This document shows positions 8,286 through 17,082 of a stretch of DNA of 64,000 bases, piece by piece. This DNA is from Streptomyces sp. 135 (lineage in GTDB: Bacteria; Actinomycetota; Actinomycetes; Streptomycetales; Streptomycetaceae). Position numbers and translations under genes: made by a program. The stretch covers positions 6,696,001-6,760,000 of the forward strand of contig NZ_CP075691.1 of the NCBI RefSeq assembly GCF_020026305.1, read 5' to 3'. The first letter of the stretch is position 1; each line of letters opens with the position of its first letter. The notes under the pieces are model-generated. The model was not told the origin of the DNA. It searched no databases and saw nothing but the letters and a program-made list of their open reading frames with translations.

Positions 8286-9166
8286 TGGCCACGGCGACGG
8301 CGACCCGCCCCGCGCCCACCGGACCCGGCGGGCGCAAGAAGCCCCGGCGTGCCTTCCGGCCCCGCACCCTGGTCATCACGGCCTGCGCCTGGCTCCTCGC
8401 GGCCGTCTTCCTCGCGCCGTACCTGGAGATGATCGTCACCGCCCTGCGCCCCAAGGAGGAGCTGCGGGACCGCACCTACCTGCCGCAGAACCTGGAGTGG
8501 GCGAACTTCGTCGACGTATGGAAGGAGTCCGAACTCGGCCAGAACCTCCAGGTCACCCTGCTGGTGGCCGGCGGCGCGACGCTCCTGGTCCTCCTGGTCT
8601 CCCTCCCGGCGGCGTACTACACGGCCCGCATGCGCTACCGGGGCCGCAAGCTCTTCCTGCTCCTGGTCCTGGTCACCCAGATGTTCCAGCCCACGGCCCT
8701 GCTGGTCGGCCTCTACCGTGAGTTCCACCAGCTGGACATGCTGAACTCGGTCTGGACCCTGATCCTCACCAACGCGGCGTTCAACCTCGCCTTCGCGGTC
8801 TGGATCCTGACGGCGTACATCTCCTCCATCCCCCCGGAGCTGGAGGAGGCCGCCATGGTGGACGGCACCAGCCGCTTCGGCGCCATGATCAAGGTGACGC
8901 TGCCGCTGGCGCTGCCGGGCGTGGTCACGGCGGTGATCTTCACCTTCATCACGTCCTGGAACGAGTTCGTGATGGGCCTGACCCTCACCACGGAACCGGA
9001 CAAGCAGCCGCTGACGGTCGGCATCAGCAACTTCATCGGCAACTACACGGTGCAGTGGAACTACCTCTTCGCCGCGTCGGTGGTCGCGATCATCCCGGTC
9101 GTCGTGCTGTTCGCCTTCATCGAGCGGCATGTCGTGTCGGGGCTCACGGCGGGGTCGGTGAAGTAG
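8285..9166 (+). CDS. Sugar ABC transporter permease, MalG type (NgcG-like)
   Basis: Partner permease, 293 residues, starting at the ATG that overlaps the previous stop; GAGGAGG lies just upstream. Six helices are visible, with the EAA motif EEAAMVDGTSRFGAMIKVTLP near residue 190 and the conserved SWNEFVMGLTLT. A tandem copy of 20 bases (CGGCGGGGTCGGTGAAGTAG, 9147-9166) is followed by a second partial copy at 9167-9183 and includes the stop codon. No ATPase gene follows, so the transporter must borrow one. Confidence 0.88.
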   Translation: MATATATRPAPTGPGGRKKPRRAFRPRTLVITACAWLLAAVFLAPYLEMIVTALRPKEELRDRTYLPQNLEWANFVDVWKESELGQNLQVTLLVAGGATLLVLLVSLPAAYYTARMRYRGRKLFLLLVLVTQMFQPTALLVGLYREFHQLDMLNSVWTLILTNAAFNLAFAVWILTAYISSIPPELEEAAMVDGTSRFGAMIKVTLPLALPGVVTAVIFTFITSWNEFVMGLTLTTEPDKQPLTVGISNFIGNYTVQWNYLFAASVVAIIPVVVLFAFIERHVVSGLTAGSVK

Positions 9167-9222
9167 CGGCGGGGTCGGTGAAGCGACCCCCCAACGGCCG
9201 CCGCTCCGGCGAGAATCGAGAC

Positions 9223-9711
9223 ATGCAGACGCGAGAACAACTGGAGCGGGACATCCGGGAACTCTCCGACGAGGCCGCCGTGCGCGCCCTCGCGGCCGTG
9301 GTCGAGGAGCGGGGGCTCCTGCCCCGGGCCCACGCCGCCGACTGGGACGGCGGGGAGCTGGCCGAGACGCTGGAGAGCGAGGACGTCGCGGAGTACGTGG
9401 GGCCGGACCGGCCCGAGGTCACCGAGGGGGAGCTGGCCCGCGCCACCCTCGAGTACGCGGCCTCCCAGGGCGGAGACCTGTCACGCACGGTCGGCGAGGC
9501 CGTCGACTACGCGCGCTCACCGATGCAGCGCTTCGACCCCGTCGGCCTCTCGGTCACCGTGCTCGTCGTCGTCCTCCTCCAGACCGAGGTCCGCGTGAGG
9601 CGGGACACGGAAGGGAAATGGAGCCTGACCATCCACAAGCGGGCCATGAAGGAGGCGGCGCTTGGCCGGGTCTTCACGGCGCTGCTTTCGCGGATCAGTG
9701 GGGGGAAGTAG
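9223..9711 (+). CDS. Uncharacterised protein, one hydrophobic segment, next to CHAT gene
   Basis: 162 residues from ATG 9223. The N-terminal half is acidic and helical (LERDIRELSDEAAVRALAAVVEE). A hydrophobic stretch near residue 107 (VGLSVTVLVVVLLQTEVRVR) is followed by a basic tail (KWSLTIHKRAMKEAALGRVFTALLSRI). I do not recognise a named family. Small proteins with a C-terminal hydrophobic strand and basic tail are frequent neighbours of CHAT or caspase-like genes in Streptomyces, and the CHAT gene lies downstream on the same strand after a 658-base minisatellite. An adaptor or membrane-anchor role is only a suggestion. Confidence 0.65.
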   Translation: MQTREQLERDIRELSDEAAVRALAAVVEERGLLPRAHAADWDGGELAETLESEDVAEYVGPDRPEVTEGELARATLEYAASQGGDLSRTVGEAVDYARSPMQRFDPVGLSVTVLVVVLLQTEVRVRRDTEGKWSLTIHKRAMKEAALGRVFTALLSRISGGK

Positions 9712-9719
9712 GGGGTACG

Positions 9720-10345
9720 GGATTTGGCGGTCGGGGTCGGGGGCAGGTCCGGTGGCCAGGTCCGGCATTCAGGTTGGGTGGCAGGCCTGGTGGTCAGGTC
9801 CGGCATCCAGGTCTGGTGGTCAGGTCCGGGGGCCAGATCCGGCACCCGGGCCCAGTGGTCGGGTTCGGTGGTGAGGTCCCGGTGTTGGGGTCCGGTGGCA
9901 GGGTCCGGCACCCGGGTTCGGTGGTCGGGTTCGGTGGTGCGGCCCCGGTGTTGGGGTCCGGTGGCAGGGTCCGGCAGCCAGGCCCGGCACCCGGGCCCAG
10001 TGGTCGGGTTCGGTGGTGAGGTCCCGGTGTTGGGGTCCGGTGGCAGGGTCCGGCAGCCAGGCCCGGCACCCGGGCCCAGTGGTCGGGTTCGGTGGTGAGG
10101 TCCCGGTGTTGGGGTCCGGTGGCAGGGTCCGGCACCCGGGCTCGCCGGCCAGGTCGGGCGGTCAGGTCCGGGACCCAGATCCGGCGCCCGGGCGCGGTGA
10201 CCAGGTCCCGCGCCCAGGCCCGGCGGTCAGGCCCGAGACTCAGGCCCGGCGGTCAGGTCCGTCCGATGGCCAGATCCGGCACCCAGGCTCGGCGGCCAGG
10301 CCCGGGCGCAAAGCCCGGCACCCAGGCCCGGCAACCCCCAGGCCC
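9720..10345. repeat. GC-rich minisatellite with nested higher-order repeat
   Basis: About 620 bases made of variants of a short unit (GGTCCGGCACCCAGGCCCGG-like). Four larger copies are nested inside, near 9857-9911, 9929-9974, 9999-10053 and 10079-10132, each containing TCCCGGTGTTGGGGTCCGGT or a one- or two-base variant. The two middle copies share an identical extension of about 20 bases. All three forward frames are open across most of the tract, giving Gly/Pro/Val-rich nonsense, so open frames here are not evidence of coding. It fills the gap between the small membrane protein and the CHAT gene; no promoter could be picked out in it. Confidence 0.85.
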
Positions 10346-10369
10346 GGCAGGCATACCTACGGAGGCAGG

Positions 10370-13300
10370 ATGGCGGTCTCGGCGAGGGGAACCTACTCGT
10401 GGCGGTGCGAGGGGTGTGAGCGGGAGAGTGCGGCCGTCGTCTGGCGTGTCCTCGATGCTCGTGAGCGCGCCGATGCCCTGAGCGGGGAGAGCCCCGGCCT
10501 GGCGTGGGTGGACTGTCCCGGATGCGGTGCGCGGACGGCCATCGACGCGCCGCTGCTCGTCCTGCGGCCGGGCGTGACGGCACCCCTGTTGCTCGCGCTC
10601 TCCCTCACGGAGCTCCGGTCGGGGGCCCTGCCGTCCGCGCCCGTCCTGCTCGGGGAGGCCGGGCGGGCCGGAGCCTTCCGCGACACCGTCTTCCACGGGC
10701 AGGTGATCCCGCTGCCCCGCAGGCTGCTGCCGGTCGTCCTCACCCGTGACCTCGACCGGGACCTGGCCGACCCGGCGGCGGCCCGCGCCGAGCTGGCGCC
10801 GCAGGGGGAGCCGACGGTCGACAACTACGCGACCTTCCTGCACTACCTCGCGGAGGACCGGGAGCAGACCGAGGTGAACGGCCTGCTGTACGCCGTACTG
10901 ACCAGCCTCCCGGACCAGCTGAGAGAACTCCTGCGTACGCGGCCGGAGTTGACCCGCGACACAAAGGTGCGAGACGCCGGGCGCGCGGAACTGGAGGCGG
11001 CCGCGGGCGCCCCGTTCGAACCGGATCTGCGCCGGCGCCAGCGGCTCCTGGAAGACCTCAGCGACGGCCGTACCCCGCAGGAGGAGGCGCTCCAGCGCTA
11101 CTTCGACTCCCTGCGCGCCCTCGGCGGCGACCTGCGGGAACAGCTGTACGCGCTGTACGAGACGGCCCGCACCGCCGAGGGAACCGCGTCCATCGCACCG
11201 GCCCGCGAGGCGCTGGCCCTCGCCGCCGACCTCGGCGAAGAGGAGCTGGAGGCCGAGATCGCCGCCCTGCTCGGCGAGCGCCTGGTGGCCGCCGCCCACG
11301 CCGGGCCCGACGCCGACCTGTCCGAAGCGGTCACGCTGCTCGAACACGCCCTGGCCCGGCTCCCCGAAGGCAGCCTGGAGTGGGTGCACACGGCGAACAA
11401 CCTCGCCAGCGCCCACTACGCGCGCGACGACGGCGACCGCCTGGAGGTCTGGCTGACCGCCTGCGACCTGCTCGCCCGCGCCGGCGAGCTCGACCGGCGC
11501 GCACACCCCGAGTTCTGGGCGCGCATCCAGACCAACTACGGCCTGCTCCTGTCGGAGCGGCCGGGCGGCGACGCCACGGACCTCGGCCTCGGCATCCGCC
11601 ACATCAGGGCCGGTCTCGAAGAACGCTCCCCGGAGCGCTCCACCGTCAACTGGGCCTACTCCATGGTCAATCTCGGCCTGCTCCTCCAGCGCCGCGCCGA
11701 GCCGGACGACCTGGGCGAGGCCGAACGCTGCTACCGGGACACCCTGAGCCACCTCGCACCAGGCGACGACCCCGCCCTCTGGGCACAGGCCCAGTACAAC
11801 CTCGCCGACCTGCTCCTCACCCGCGACCCCCCGGACCCGTACGGCGCCCGGGCCGCCGCCTCGGCCGTGCTCGACCTGGCCACGGAGCACCCCGGCCCTC
11901 TCGACACCGGCCGCGTCACCTGGCTGCTGGCCCGGTCCAGTGACCTCATCGACGGGCCGGACAGTGCCCAGAGCCTCCGGTTGCGCCGCGCGGCCCTGGC
12001 CGCCGTACCACCCGCCCTGGCGCCCTCCCTGCACCTCGGCATCGCCCGCGAGCTGGTCGACAGATGCGCGGACGCCGGACATTGGGAGGAGGCGGCCGAC
12101 ATCGCGTCCGGCATGCTGACCGCCGTGAACGTGCTGTACGACGCCCAAGTGACCGTCGAGAGCCGCCGGGGCGTCCTGGTGCAGGTGGACCGGCTCGCCC
12201 GCTGGACCGCCTTCCTGCTGGCCCGCGCGGGCCGGCCCGAGCGCGCGGTGGAAGCGCTGGAACGCGGCCTCGCCTGCGAGCTCTCGGTGGTGGCGGGGCG
12301 GGGAGCGGCCGACCTCGCGGAACTCGACCGCGTCGACCCCGTCGTCGCCCGCCGCTACCGCACCGCACGGGCCCGCTACAGCGCCCGCGCCACGGAACCG
12401 ACCGCGACGGCACCCGGCGGCCCCGCCTCCGCGACGCGCGCACAGGCGGACGCCGAACGCGCCCTGCGCACCGTGGTCGAGGAGATCCGCGCCATCCCCG
12501 GCTTCGAGGACTTCCTGCGCACCACCGAACTGCGCGACATCGTCAAGGCCGCGGGCGGCAGACCGCTCGCGTACCTGGTCAACGCGCCCTGGGGCAGCTA
12601 CGTCCTCGTGGTCACCGGCGCCGAACCCGCGGTGCGGGCCGTGCACGTCCCCGAGGTCAGCAGCGTCACCCTGCTGCACCTCCTGGTCATCGACCCGGAC
12701 GAGGGCACCACCGGCCTGTGGCTCGCGCAGTACGGCACGAGGCTGGCCTGGCGGCGTACCTTCCCCGCCACGCTGGAACGCCTCACGGCCCTCGAACCCC
12801 TCATGCGCCCCCTCGCCGCGCTCCTCGCCGACGACCCGCGCAACGAGGCGGTCGTCGTCCCGACCGGCCTGCTCGGCCTCGTCCCGCTGCACGCCGTGCC
12901 GCTCGGCCCCGACCAGGTGGTCGACGACATCGGCACCGTGACCCTCACCCCGTCCGCGGCCGTCCACGCCGCCTCCCGGGCCCGCGCCGCCCGCCCGCCG
13001 CGCGCCGTGCCGCGCCTGGTGGCCGTCACCGACCCCGACGGCTCGCTCCCCGGCAGCCGCGGCGAACTCGCCGAGATCCAGGCGCTGTTCGCGCCGCGCG
13101 GCGAGGTCAGCCGCGCGGTGGGGGAGGAGGCCACGGTGGGCTGGGTGCTCGACCACCTCGCCGAGGCGTCGTACCTGCACCTGAGCTGCCACGGCAGCGC
13201 GGGCTCCGACAGCCGGGGCGGCTCGCTCGTCCTCGCCGACGGCCACCTGGACATGGACACCCTCGTACGGCACCAACTCCCGCTGTGCAGACTGGCGGTG

Positions 13301-13681
13301 GCGAGCGCCTGCCAGTCGGGGCACTACGGAATCATCGAGACGCCCGACGAGTTCCAGGGGCTCCCTGCCGCCTTCCTCCAGGCGGGCGCCGCCTGCGCGG
13401 TGACCGGCCTGTGGCAGGTGGACGACATGGCCACCGCGTTCCTGATGACGCGCTTCTACGAATTCCTCTGCCAGGCCGAGGAACCGGTACCGGTACCGGC
13501 ACTGCGCCGCGCGCGCCGCTGGTTGCGCCGCCTCACGTGGGAGGAGTTCGCGCGGTACACGGACACGCACCCGCACCTCGCGGACCTCGCGGACCGGTAC
13601 GCCGCCCACGCGAGGACGACGCAGGACCACCCGTTCGCCTCACCGGTCCACTGGGCGGCGTTCACCGCGTGGGGCGTCTGA
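10370..13681 (+). CDS. CpXC zinc-ribbon, TPR and CHAT caspase-like protein
   Basis: Large cytoplasmic protein of 1103 residues starting at ATG 10370 behind GGAGG; the frame is open further upstream through the minisatellite, but that part is rejected. Residues 10-60 carry Cys13-x-x-Cys16 and Cys49-Pro-Gly-Cys52, a CpXC-type zinc ribbon. Residues about 340-760 are helical TPR-like repeats (WVHTANNLASAHYARDDG, WAQAQYNLADLLLTRDPP). The C-terminal part is a CHAT domain (caspase HetF associated with TPRs) with the catalytic pair in LHLSCHGSAGS (His941) and ASACQSGH (Cys981), followed by GLPAAFLQAGAACAVTGLWQ. CHAT proteins are C14-type peptidases of signalling and conflict systems. The N-terminal zinc ribbon is probably the sensing or binding part. 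A soluble Ser/Thr kinase follows 134 bases downstream on the same strand. Confidence 0.9.
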   Translation: MAVSARGTYSWRCEGCERESAAVVWRVLDARERADALSGESPGLAWVDCPGCGARTAIDAPLLVLRPGVTAPLLLALSLTELRSGALPSAPVLLGEAGRAGAFRDTVFHGQVIPLPRRLLPVVLTRDLDRDLADPAAARAELAPQGEPTVDNYATFLHYLAEDREQTEVNGLLYAVLTSLPDQLRELLRTRPELTRDTKVRDAGRAELEAAAGAPFEPDLRRRQRLLEDLSDGRTPQEEALQRYFDSLRALGGDLREQLYALYETARTAEGTASIAPAREALALAADLGEEELEAEIAALLGERLVAAAHAGPDADLSEAVTLLEHALARLPEGSLEWVHTANNLASAHYARDDGDRLEVWLTACDLLARAGELDRRAHPEFWARIQTNYGLLLSERPGGDATDLGLGIRHIRAGLEERSPERSTVNWAYSMVNLGLLLQRRAEPDDLGEAERCYRDTLSHLAPGDDPALWAQAQYNLADLLLTRDPPDPYGARAAASAVLDLATEHPGPLDTGRVTWLLARSSDLIDGPDSAQSLRLRRAALAAVPPALAPSLHLGIARELVDRCADAGHWEEAADIASGMLTAVNVLYDAQVTVESRRGVLVQVDRLARWTAFLLARAGRPERAVEALERGLACELSVVAGRGAADLAELDRVDPVVARRYRTARARYSARATEPTATAPGGPASATRAQADAERALRTVVEEIRAIPGFEDFLRTTELRDIVKAAGGRPLAYLVNAPWGSYVLVVTGAEPAVRAVHVPEVSSVTLLHLLVIDPDEGTTGLWLAQYGTRLAWRRTFPATLERLTALEPLMRPLAALLADDPRNEAVVVPTGLLGLVPLHAVPLGPDQVVDDIGTVTLTPSAAVHAASRARAARPPRAVPRLVAVTDPDGSLPGSRGELAEIQALFAPRGEVSRAVGEEATVGWVLDHLAEASYLHLSCHGSAGSDSRGGSLVLADGHLDMDTLVRHQLPLCRLAVASACQSGHYGIIETPDEFQGLPAAFLQAGAACAVTGLWQVDDMATAFLMTRFYEFLCQAEEPVPVPALRRARRWLRRLTWEEFARYTDTHPHLADLADRYAAHARTTQDHPFASPVHWAAFTAWGV

Positions 13682-13815
13682 GGGACGGACCTGATGTGCC
13701 GCTGGCCAGTGGCTCCGGCGCGCGCGGTGGATGGCGTACTCGACCTCCCCGCCCCGCCGCACGCATGTGGGGTGCTTTGACCTTCGGCCAGGCGCGGCAG
13801 ACAGCGGGGGACGGC

Positions 13816-15066
13816 GTGAAGGCACTGGGCGACGGGGATCCAGCACGCATAGGGGCGTATCGGCTCCTGGGTGTGCTCGGTGAGGGCGGCATGGGCCGCG
13901 TGTACATGGGCCGGTCGGAGGGCGGACGCACGGTCGCGCTCAAGGTCGTACGGAGCGAGATCGCCCAAGTGCCCGACTTCCGACGGCGGTTCGCGCGCGA
14001 GGTGGATGCCGCGCGGCGTGTGGCCGGACCGTGGGCCGCGGCCGTTCTCGACGCCGACGTCGAAGCGGCCGTCCCTTGGGTCGCCACTCAGTACATCCCG
14101 GGCCCGGATCTGCACACCGTGGTCGCACAGGACTTCGCCCCGCTCCCCGAGCGTTCCGTGCGCTTCCTCGCCTGCCGCCTCGCCCTCGCCCTCCAGGCCG
14201 TACACGGCGGCGGGTTGATCCACCGCGACCTCAAACCGTCGAACATCCTGGTCACGGTCGACGGGCCGCGTGTCATCGACTTCGGGATCGCGCGGGCCCT
14301 CGACGCCCTGGACGCGACGGCCGCCGAATCGGCGATGACCCGCACGGGCATGGTCATCGGCTCGCCCGGGTTCATGTCCCCCGAGCAGGCCAGCGGTCGC
14401 GAACTCACCCCGGCCAGCGACGTGTTCTGCCTCGGCTCCGTCCTCGTGTACGCGGCCACGGGGCGTCAGCCGTTCGGCGCGGGCGGAAACGGCAGGCTCG
14501 CCGCCCAGCTGTTCAGTGTGGCCGAGGATGAGCCGGACCTGAGCGGAGTGCCGTCTTCGCTGGTGGATCTCGTGCGGGACTGCCTGGCGAAGGACCCGCG
14601 GCAGCGCCCCACCCCCGGCCAGATCGCCGAGCGCACCGAGGACGGGTCGACCGAGCCCTGGCTCCCCGGCGAGGTGCTCGCCCAACCGGGCCGCCGCACC
14701 GCCGAGTTGCCAGACCGGAAGCTCCAGCTCCAGACAGCCACCATCGATCCGGGAAACGTGCTCCTCACCAGCAAGGTCGCGGTCTTCCTGAAGGCCGGGA
14801 AGCCCGGTGAGGCCACCTGGTGCTACTGCCAGGGAGGCGTGTTCTCGATATCCGGCGAGAAGAAGGACTTCCTCTTCACCACGAACCTGGAGCCGGGGTC
14901 GCCCCGGGATCACTCCGCCGACTCCGCCGACACCGCCTGCCCGGCTTCCCTGCCTGCCCAGACGTACTCGACGGGGATCGACGAGAAGCACCTGGGGATG
15001 ATCCCCATGGGTTCCGAGGGAGTCGCCGCCGTCGGTTCCGGCGGCCTTCAGCGCGCAACACCCTGA
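13816..15066 (+). CDS. Ser/Thr protein kinase, no membrane segment visible
   Basis: Eukaryotic-type protein kinase of 416 residues. I chose GTG 13816 (reads MKALGDGDPARIGAYRLLG) behind GGGGGA because actinobacterial kinases commonly begin this way; an in-frame ATG at 13765 would add 17 residues. Motifs: glycine loop GEGGMG, catalytic Lys in VALKVV, HRDLKPSN at 136-143, DFG at 155-157, SPGFMSPEQA activation segment. The C-terminal about 140 residues (ELPDRKLQLQTATIDPGNVL and a short CYCQGG stretch) match no sensor I know and contain no hydrophobic helix, so the protein is probably cytoplasmic, unlike most PknB-like kinases. It lies just downstream of the CHAT gene and may work with it. Confidence 0.88.
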   Translation: MKALGDGDPARIGAYRLLGVLGEGGMGRVYMGRSEGGRTVALKVVRSEIAQVPDFRRRFAREVDAARRVAGPWAAAVLDADVEAAVPWVATQYIPGPDLHTVVAQDFAPLPERSVRFLACRLALALQAVHGGGLIHRDLKPSNILVTVDGPRVIDFGIARALDALDATAAESAMTRTGMVIGSPGFMSPEQASGRELTPASDVFCLGSVLVYAATGRQPFGAGGNGRLAAQLFSVAEDEPDLSGVPSSLVDLVRDCLAKDPRQRPTPGQIAERTEDGSTEPWLPGEVLAQPGRRTAELPDRKLQLQTATIDPGNVLLTSKVAVFLKAGKPGEATWCYCQGGVFSISGEKKDFLFTTNLEPGSPRDHSADSADTACPASLPAQTYSTGIDEKHLGMIPMGSEGVAAVGSGGLQRATP

Positions 15067-15133
15067 CCCGTCCCTGCCTTCGCGCGCAGTTCGGCTGGGC
15101 GGCGTTCACCACGGGGTGTCTGAGCAGCGCGTG

Positions 15134-15517
15134 TCAGTTGCGCCGTGTCGGTCCGAGCGTGTCGAGGGAGTAGGAGCGGACGGGGTCGTCGGCTGATTGC
15201 GGGGCGTCGACCCGCATCGTCGTGTAGCGCCCGCCCGCAAGGCCGCCGACGGTCACCGTCACCGGGTACCGGACCTCCCTGCCCTCCGCGCAGCTCGGCT
15301 CGCAGGTGACGTGCCAACCGCGCCCGGTGGCGCGGGCCGTGGGCTCGCCCCAGCCCGACCACGACAGGCCCAGGAGCCCGGCCTTCCCGTCGCCGCAGGC
15401 GACCAGGAGCCGCTCCGGCCTGTCCAGCGCCTGCCCGCCGCAGTCGGCGATGGCGGCGGGCCGCGTGCTCGGCCTCGTCCCGACCCTGGTCGGGGGCTGC
15501 CGGGAGGGCTCGCGCAC
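15134..15517 (-). CDS. Sensor-like domain, probably detached C-terminus of the kinase upstream
   Basis: The reverse strand encodes about 127 residues with the pattern IADCGGQALDRPERLLVACG, then LSWSGWG, CEPSCAEG and RYPVTVTVGGL. In Streptomyces this small beta domain with four Cys is common as a secreted protein or as the extracellular part of a Ser/Thr kinase (family knowledge from memory). No signal peptide precedes it here: the frame begins at a weak GTG 15517 and closes upstream at a TAG at 15557. The kinase at 15661-16746 ends right after its membrane helix, 144 bases upstream, and the gap holds a Pro/Thr-rich linker (PGPTAEPSPTVEPS) in a third frame. The simplest reading is one kinase gene broken by two indels. 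Confidence 0.6.
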   Translation of the reverse strand: MREPSRQPPTRVGTRPSTRPAAIADCGGQALDRPERLLVACGDGKAGLLGLSWSGWGEPTARATGRGWHVTCEPSCAEGREVRYPVTVTVGGLAGGRYTTMRVDAPQSADDPVRSYSLDTLGPTRRN

Positions 15518-15660
15518 GGCCGAGGGCGGGGCCGGGCGCCGTCTCCTTCTCGGCGGCTAAGCGACGGCTCGACGGTCGGCGACGGCTCGGCGGTCGGTCC
15601 CGGGGCGCGGCGCGGGCGTCCGCTGGACCGTCTCGGTCGCCCGCCGCGGGCGGTCGACGG

Positions 15661-16746
15661 TCAGGTGCCGTCCTCGCGCCAGGGGTTCAGCGCGATGACG
15701 GCCGTGGCGGTCAGCACGGCGACCGCGACGGCCGTCACCGCGAGCGCGGCGAACCCGCGCGGGGGGGGCCACTCGCGCCGGCCCGGCGCCCCCTCGACGG
15801 CGACCGCCGCCCCGTCGAGCTCTTCCCGCGGGCGACGCTCCAACTCCTCCCGGAGCCGGGCGATCTCGGCCTGCTGGGCCGCGATCAGCTCGTGCACCTC
15901 CGTGGGCCAGGGCCGCTCCCGCGACGTGATCCGGCCCATGTCCTCAAGGAGCTGGGCGGGCGTCGGACGCGCCTCGGGGTCCTTCGCAAGGCAGCGGGCG
16001 ACGAGGGGGCGGACCCTCGGGGGCAGCCCGCCGAGGTCGGGCTCGGTATGCACGATGTTGTACAGCGTCTGCGGCACGGAGGGCCCGACGAAGGGGCACG
16101 TCCCCGTGCACGCCATGACCAGCACCGTCCCCAGCGAGAACACGTCACTGGCCGGACCGAGCGGCCGCCCCTCGGCCTGCTCGGGGGACATGAAGCCGGG
16201 CGAGCCGACCAGACGTCCCGTGTGGGTCAGGTCCGTGCCGGTACCGATGCCGGTCTCGTTCTCGGTCGCCCGGGCGATGCCGAAGTCGATCACACGGGGC
16301 CCGTCGTCGGCGAGCAGTACGTTCGACGGCTTCAGGTCCCGGTGCACCAGCCCGGCCCGATGGATGTCGACCAGTGCCGAAGCGAGTCCCGCGGTCATGC
16401 GCAGGACCGCTTCCTCGGGCAGCGCGCCGACCGCGGCCACCGCCTGCTGCAACGAGGGCCCGGGCACGAACTCCGAGGTCAGCCACGGCTCTTCCGCCTC
16501 CGCGTCCGCGTCGATCACCGCCGACGTATGGGCTCCTGACACCTTGCGGGAGGCCGCCACCTCACGGCGGAAGCGGGCACGGAAACCGTCGTCCTCGACG
16601 AACTGCGTACGCACCTGCTTCAGCGCGACGAGGCGGCCGTCCGGATCGCTGCTCAGCAGGACCCGCCCCATGCCACCCCGGCCGAGCTCCGCGATCGAGC
16701 GGTAGCGCCCGACCTCCACCGGATCGCTCCCTGTCAGTCGTCTCAC
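15661..16746 (-). CDS. Membrane Ser/Thr protein kinase, extracellular part lost
   Basis: 361 residues from GTG 16746 (reads MRRLTGSDPVEVGRYRSIAE) behind GGGGGACGC. It has a full kinase domain: GRGGMG loop, VALKQV lysine, HRDLKPSN, DFGIA, SPGFMSPEQA, CLAKDPEARPTPAQ. A coiled-coil-like linker (HELIAAQQAEIARLREELER) precedes one membrane helix at about 331-353 (FAALAVTAVAVAVLTATAVI). Only eight residues follow before TGA, so the outer sensor is missing. It appears in pieces downstream (see 15134-15517). The longer open frame upstream of 16746 has no kinase-like content. The gene runs divergently from the ROK regulator. Confidence 0.88.
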   Translation of the reverse strand: MRRLTGSDPVEVGRYRSIAELGRGGMGRVLLSSDPDGRLVALKQVRTQFVEDDGFRARFRREVAASRKVSGAHTSAVIDADAEAEEPWLTSEFVPGPSLQQAVAAVGALPEEAVLRMTAGLASALVDIHRAGLVHRDLKPSNVLLADDGPRVIDFGIARATENETGIGTGTDLTHTGRLVGSPGFMSPEQAEGRPLGPASDVFSLGTVLVMACTGTCPFVGPSVPQTLYNIVHTEPDLGGLPPRVRPLVARCLAKDPEARPTPAQLLEDMGRITSRERPWPTEVHELIAAQQAEIARLREELERRPREELDGAAVAVEGAPGRREWPPPRGFAALAVTAVAVAVLTATAVIALNPWREDGT

Positions 16747-17082
16747 CGCGTCCCCCCTGTCCCCGGTGCCTCCGTGTCCCGTGTCGGGCGAGCCGTACAA
16801 CGGACGGGGCAGATCGTCTCGCGCGCCCCGGACCCCGGACAAGAGGCCGGGCGGCATGCCGACATCTCTTGCACACGGTCACGTCCCGCCCCTCGCACCG
16901 GCCCACGGGGGTCCGCGAGGTCGGACAGGTCGCGGTGGCGGATTTCCCTCAACGACTTGACTGCGGCATCTCCTTCAGCAGAGTTTGGAGTTCACAACTT
17001 GTACATGGCCCGGTAGCCGTTTCCGGGACCGGCGTCGCGGGGGGCCTCGGGTCGTCCGTAAAGAGGGCAAAGGTGAGAGTCA
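16747..17082. promoter_or_regulatory. Divergent intergenic region, kinase / ROK regulator
   Basis: 336 bases with no gene that I accept. It must hold the promoters for the leftward kinase and the rightward ROK gene. TTGACT near 16956 is a possible -35 element for the ROK gene; no convincing -10 was found. A TTTGGAGTTCACAACTTGTAC stretch near 16982 is AT-richer than its surroundings. Confidence 0.3.

Noticed and set aside
9720..10345. CRISPR array
   Set aside because: The repeats are contiguous and of mixed length with no unique spacers, and no cas gene is near.
10013..10369. N-terminal extension of the CHAT frame into the minisatellite
   Set aside because: The codons are Gly/Pro/Arg repeats, all three frames are open, and a good GGAGG-ATG stands at 10361-10372, just before the zinc ribbon.
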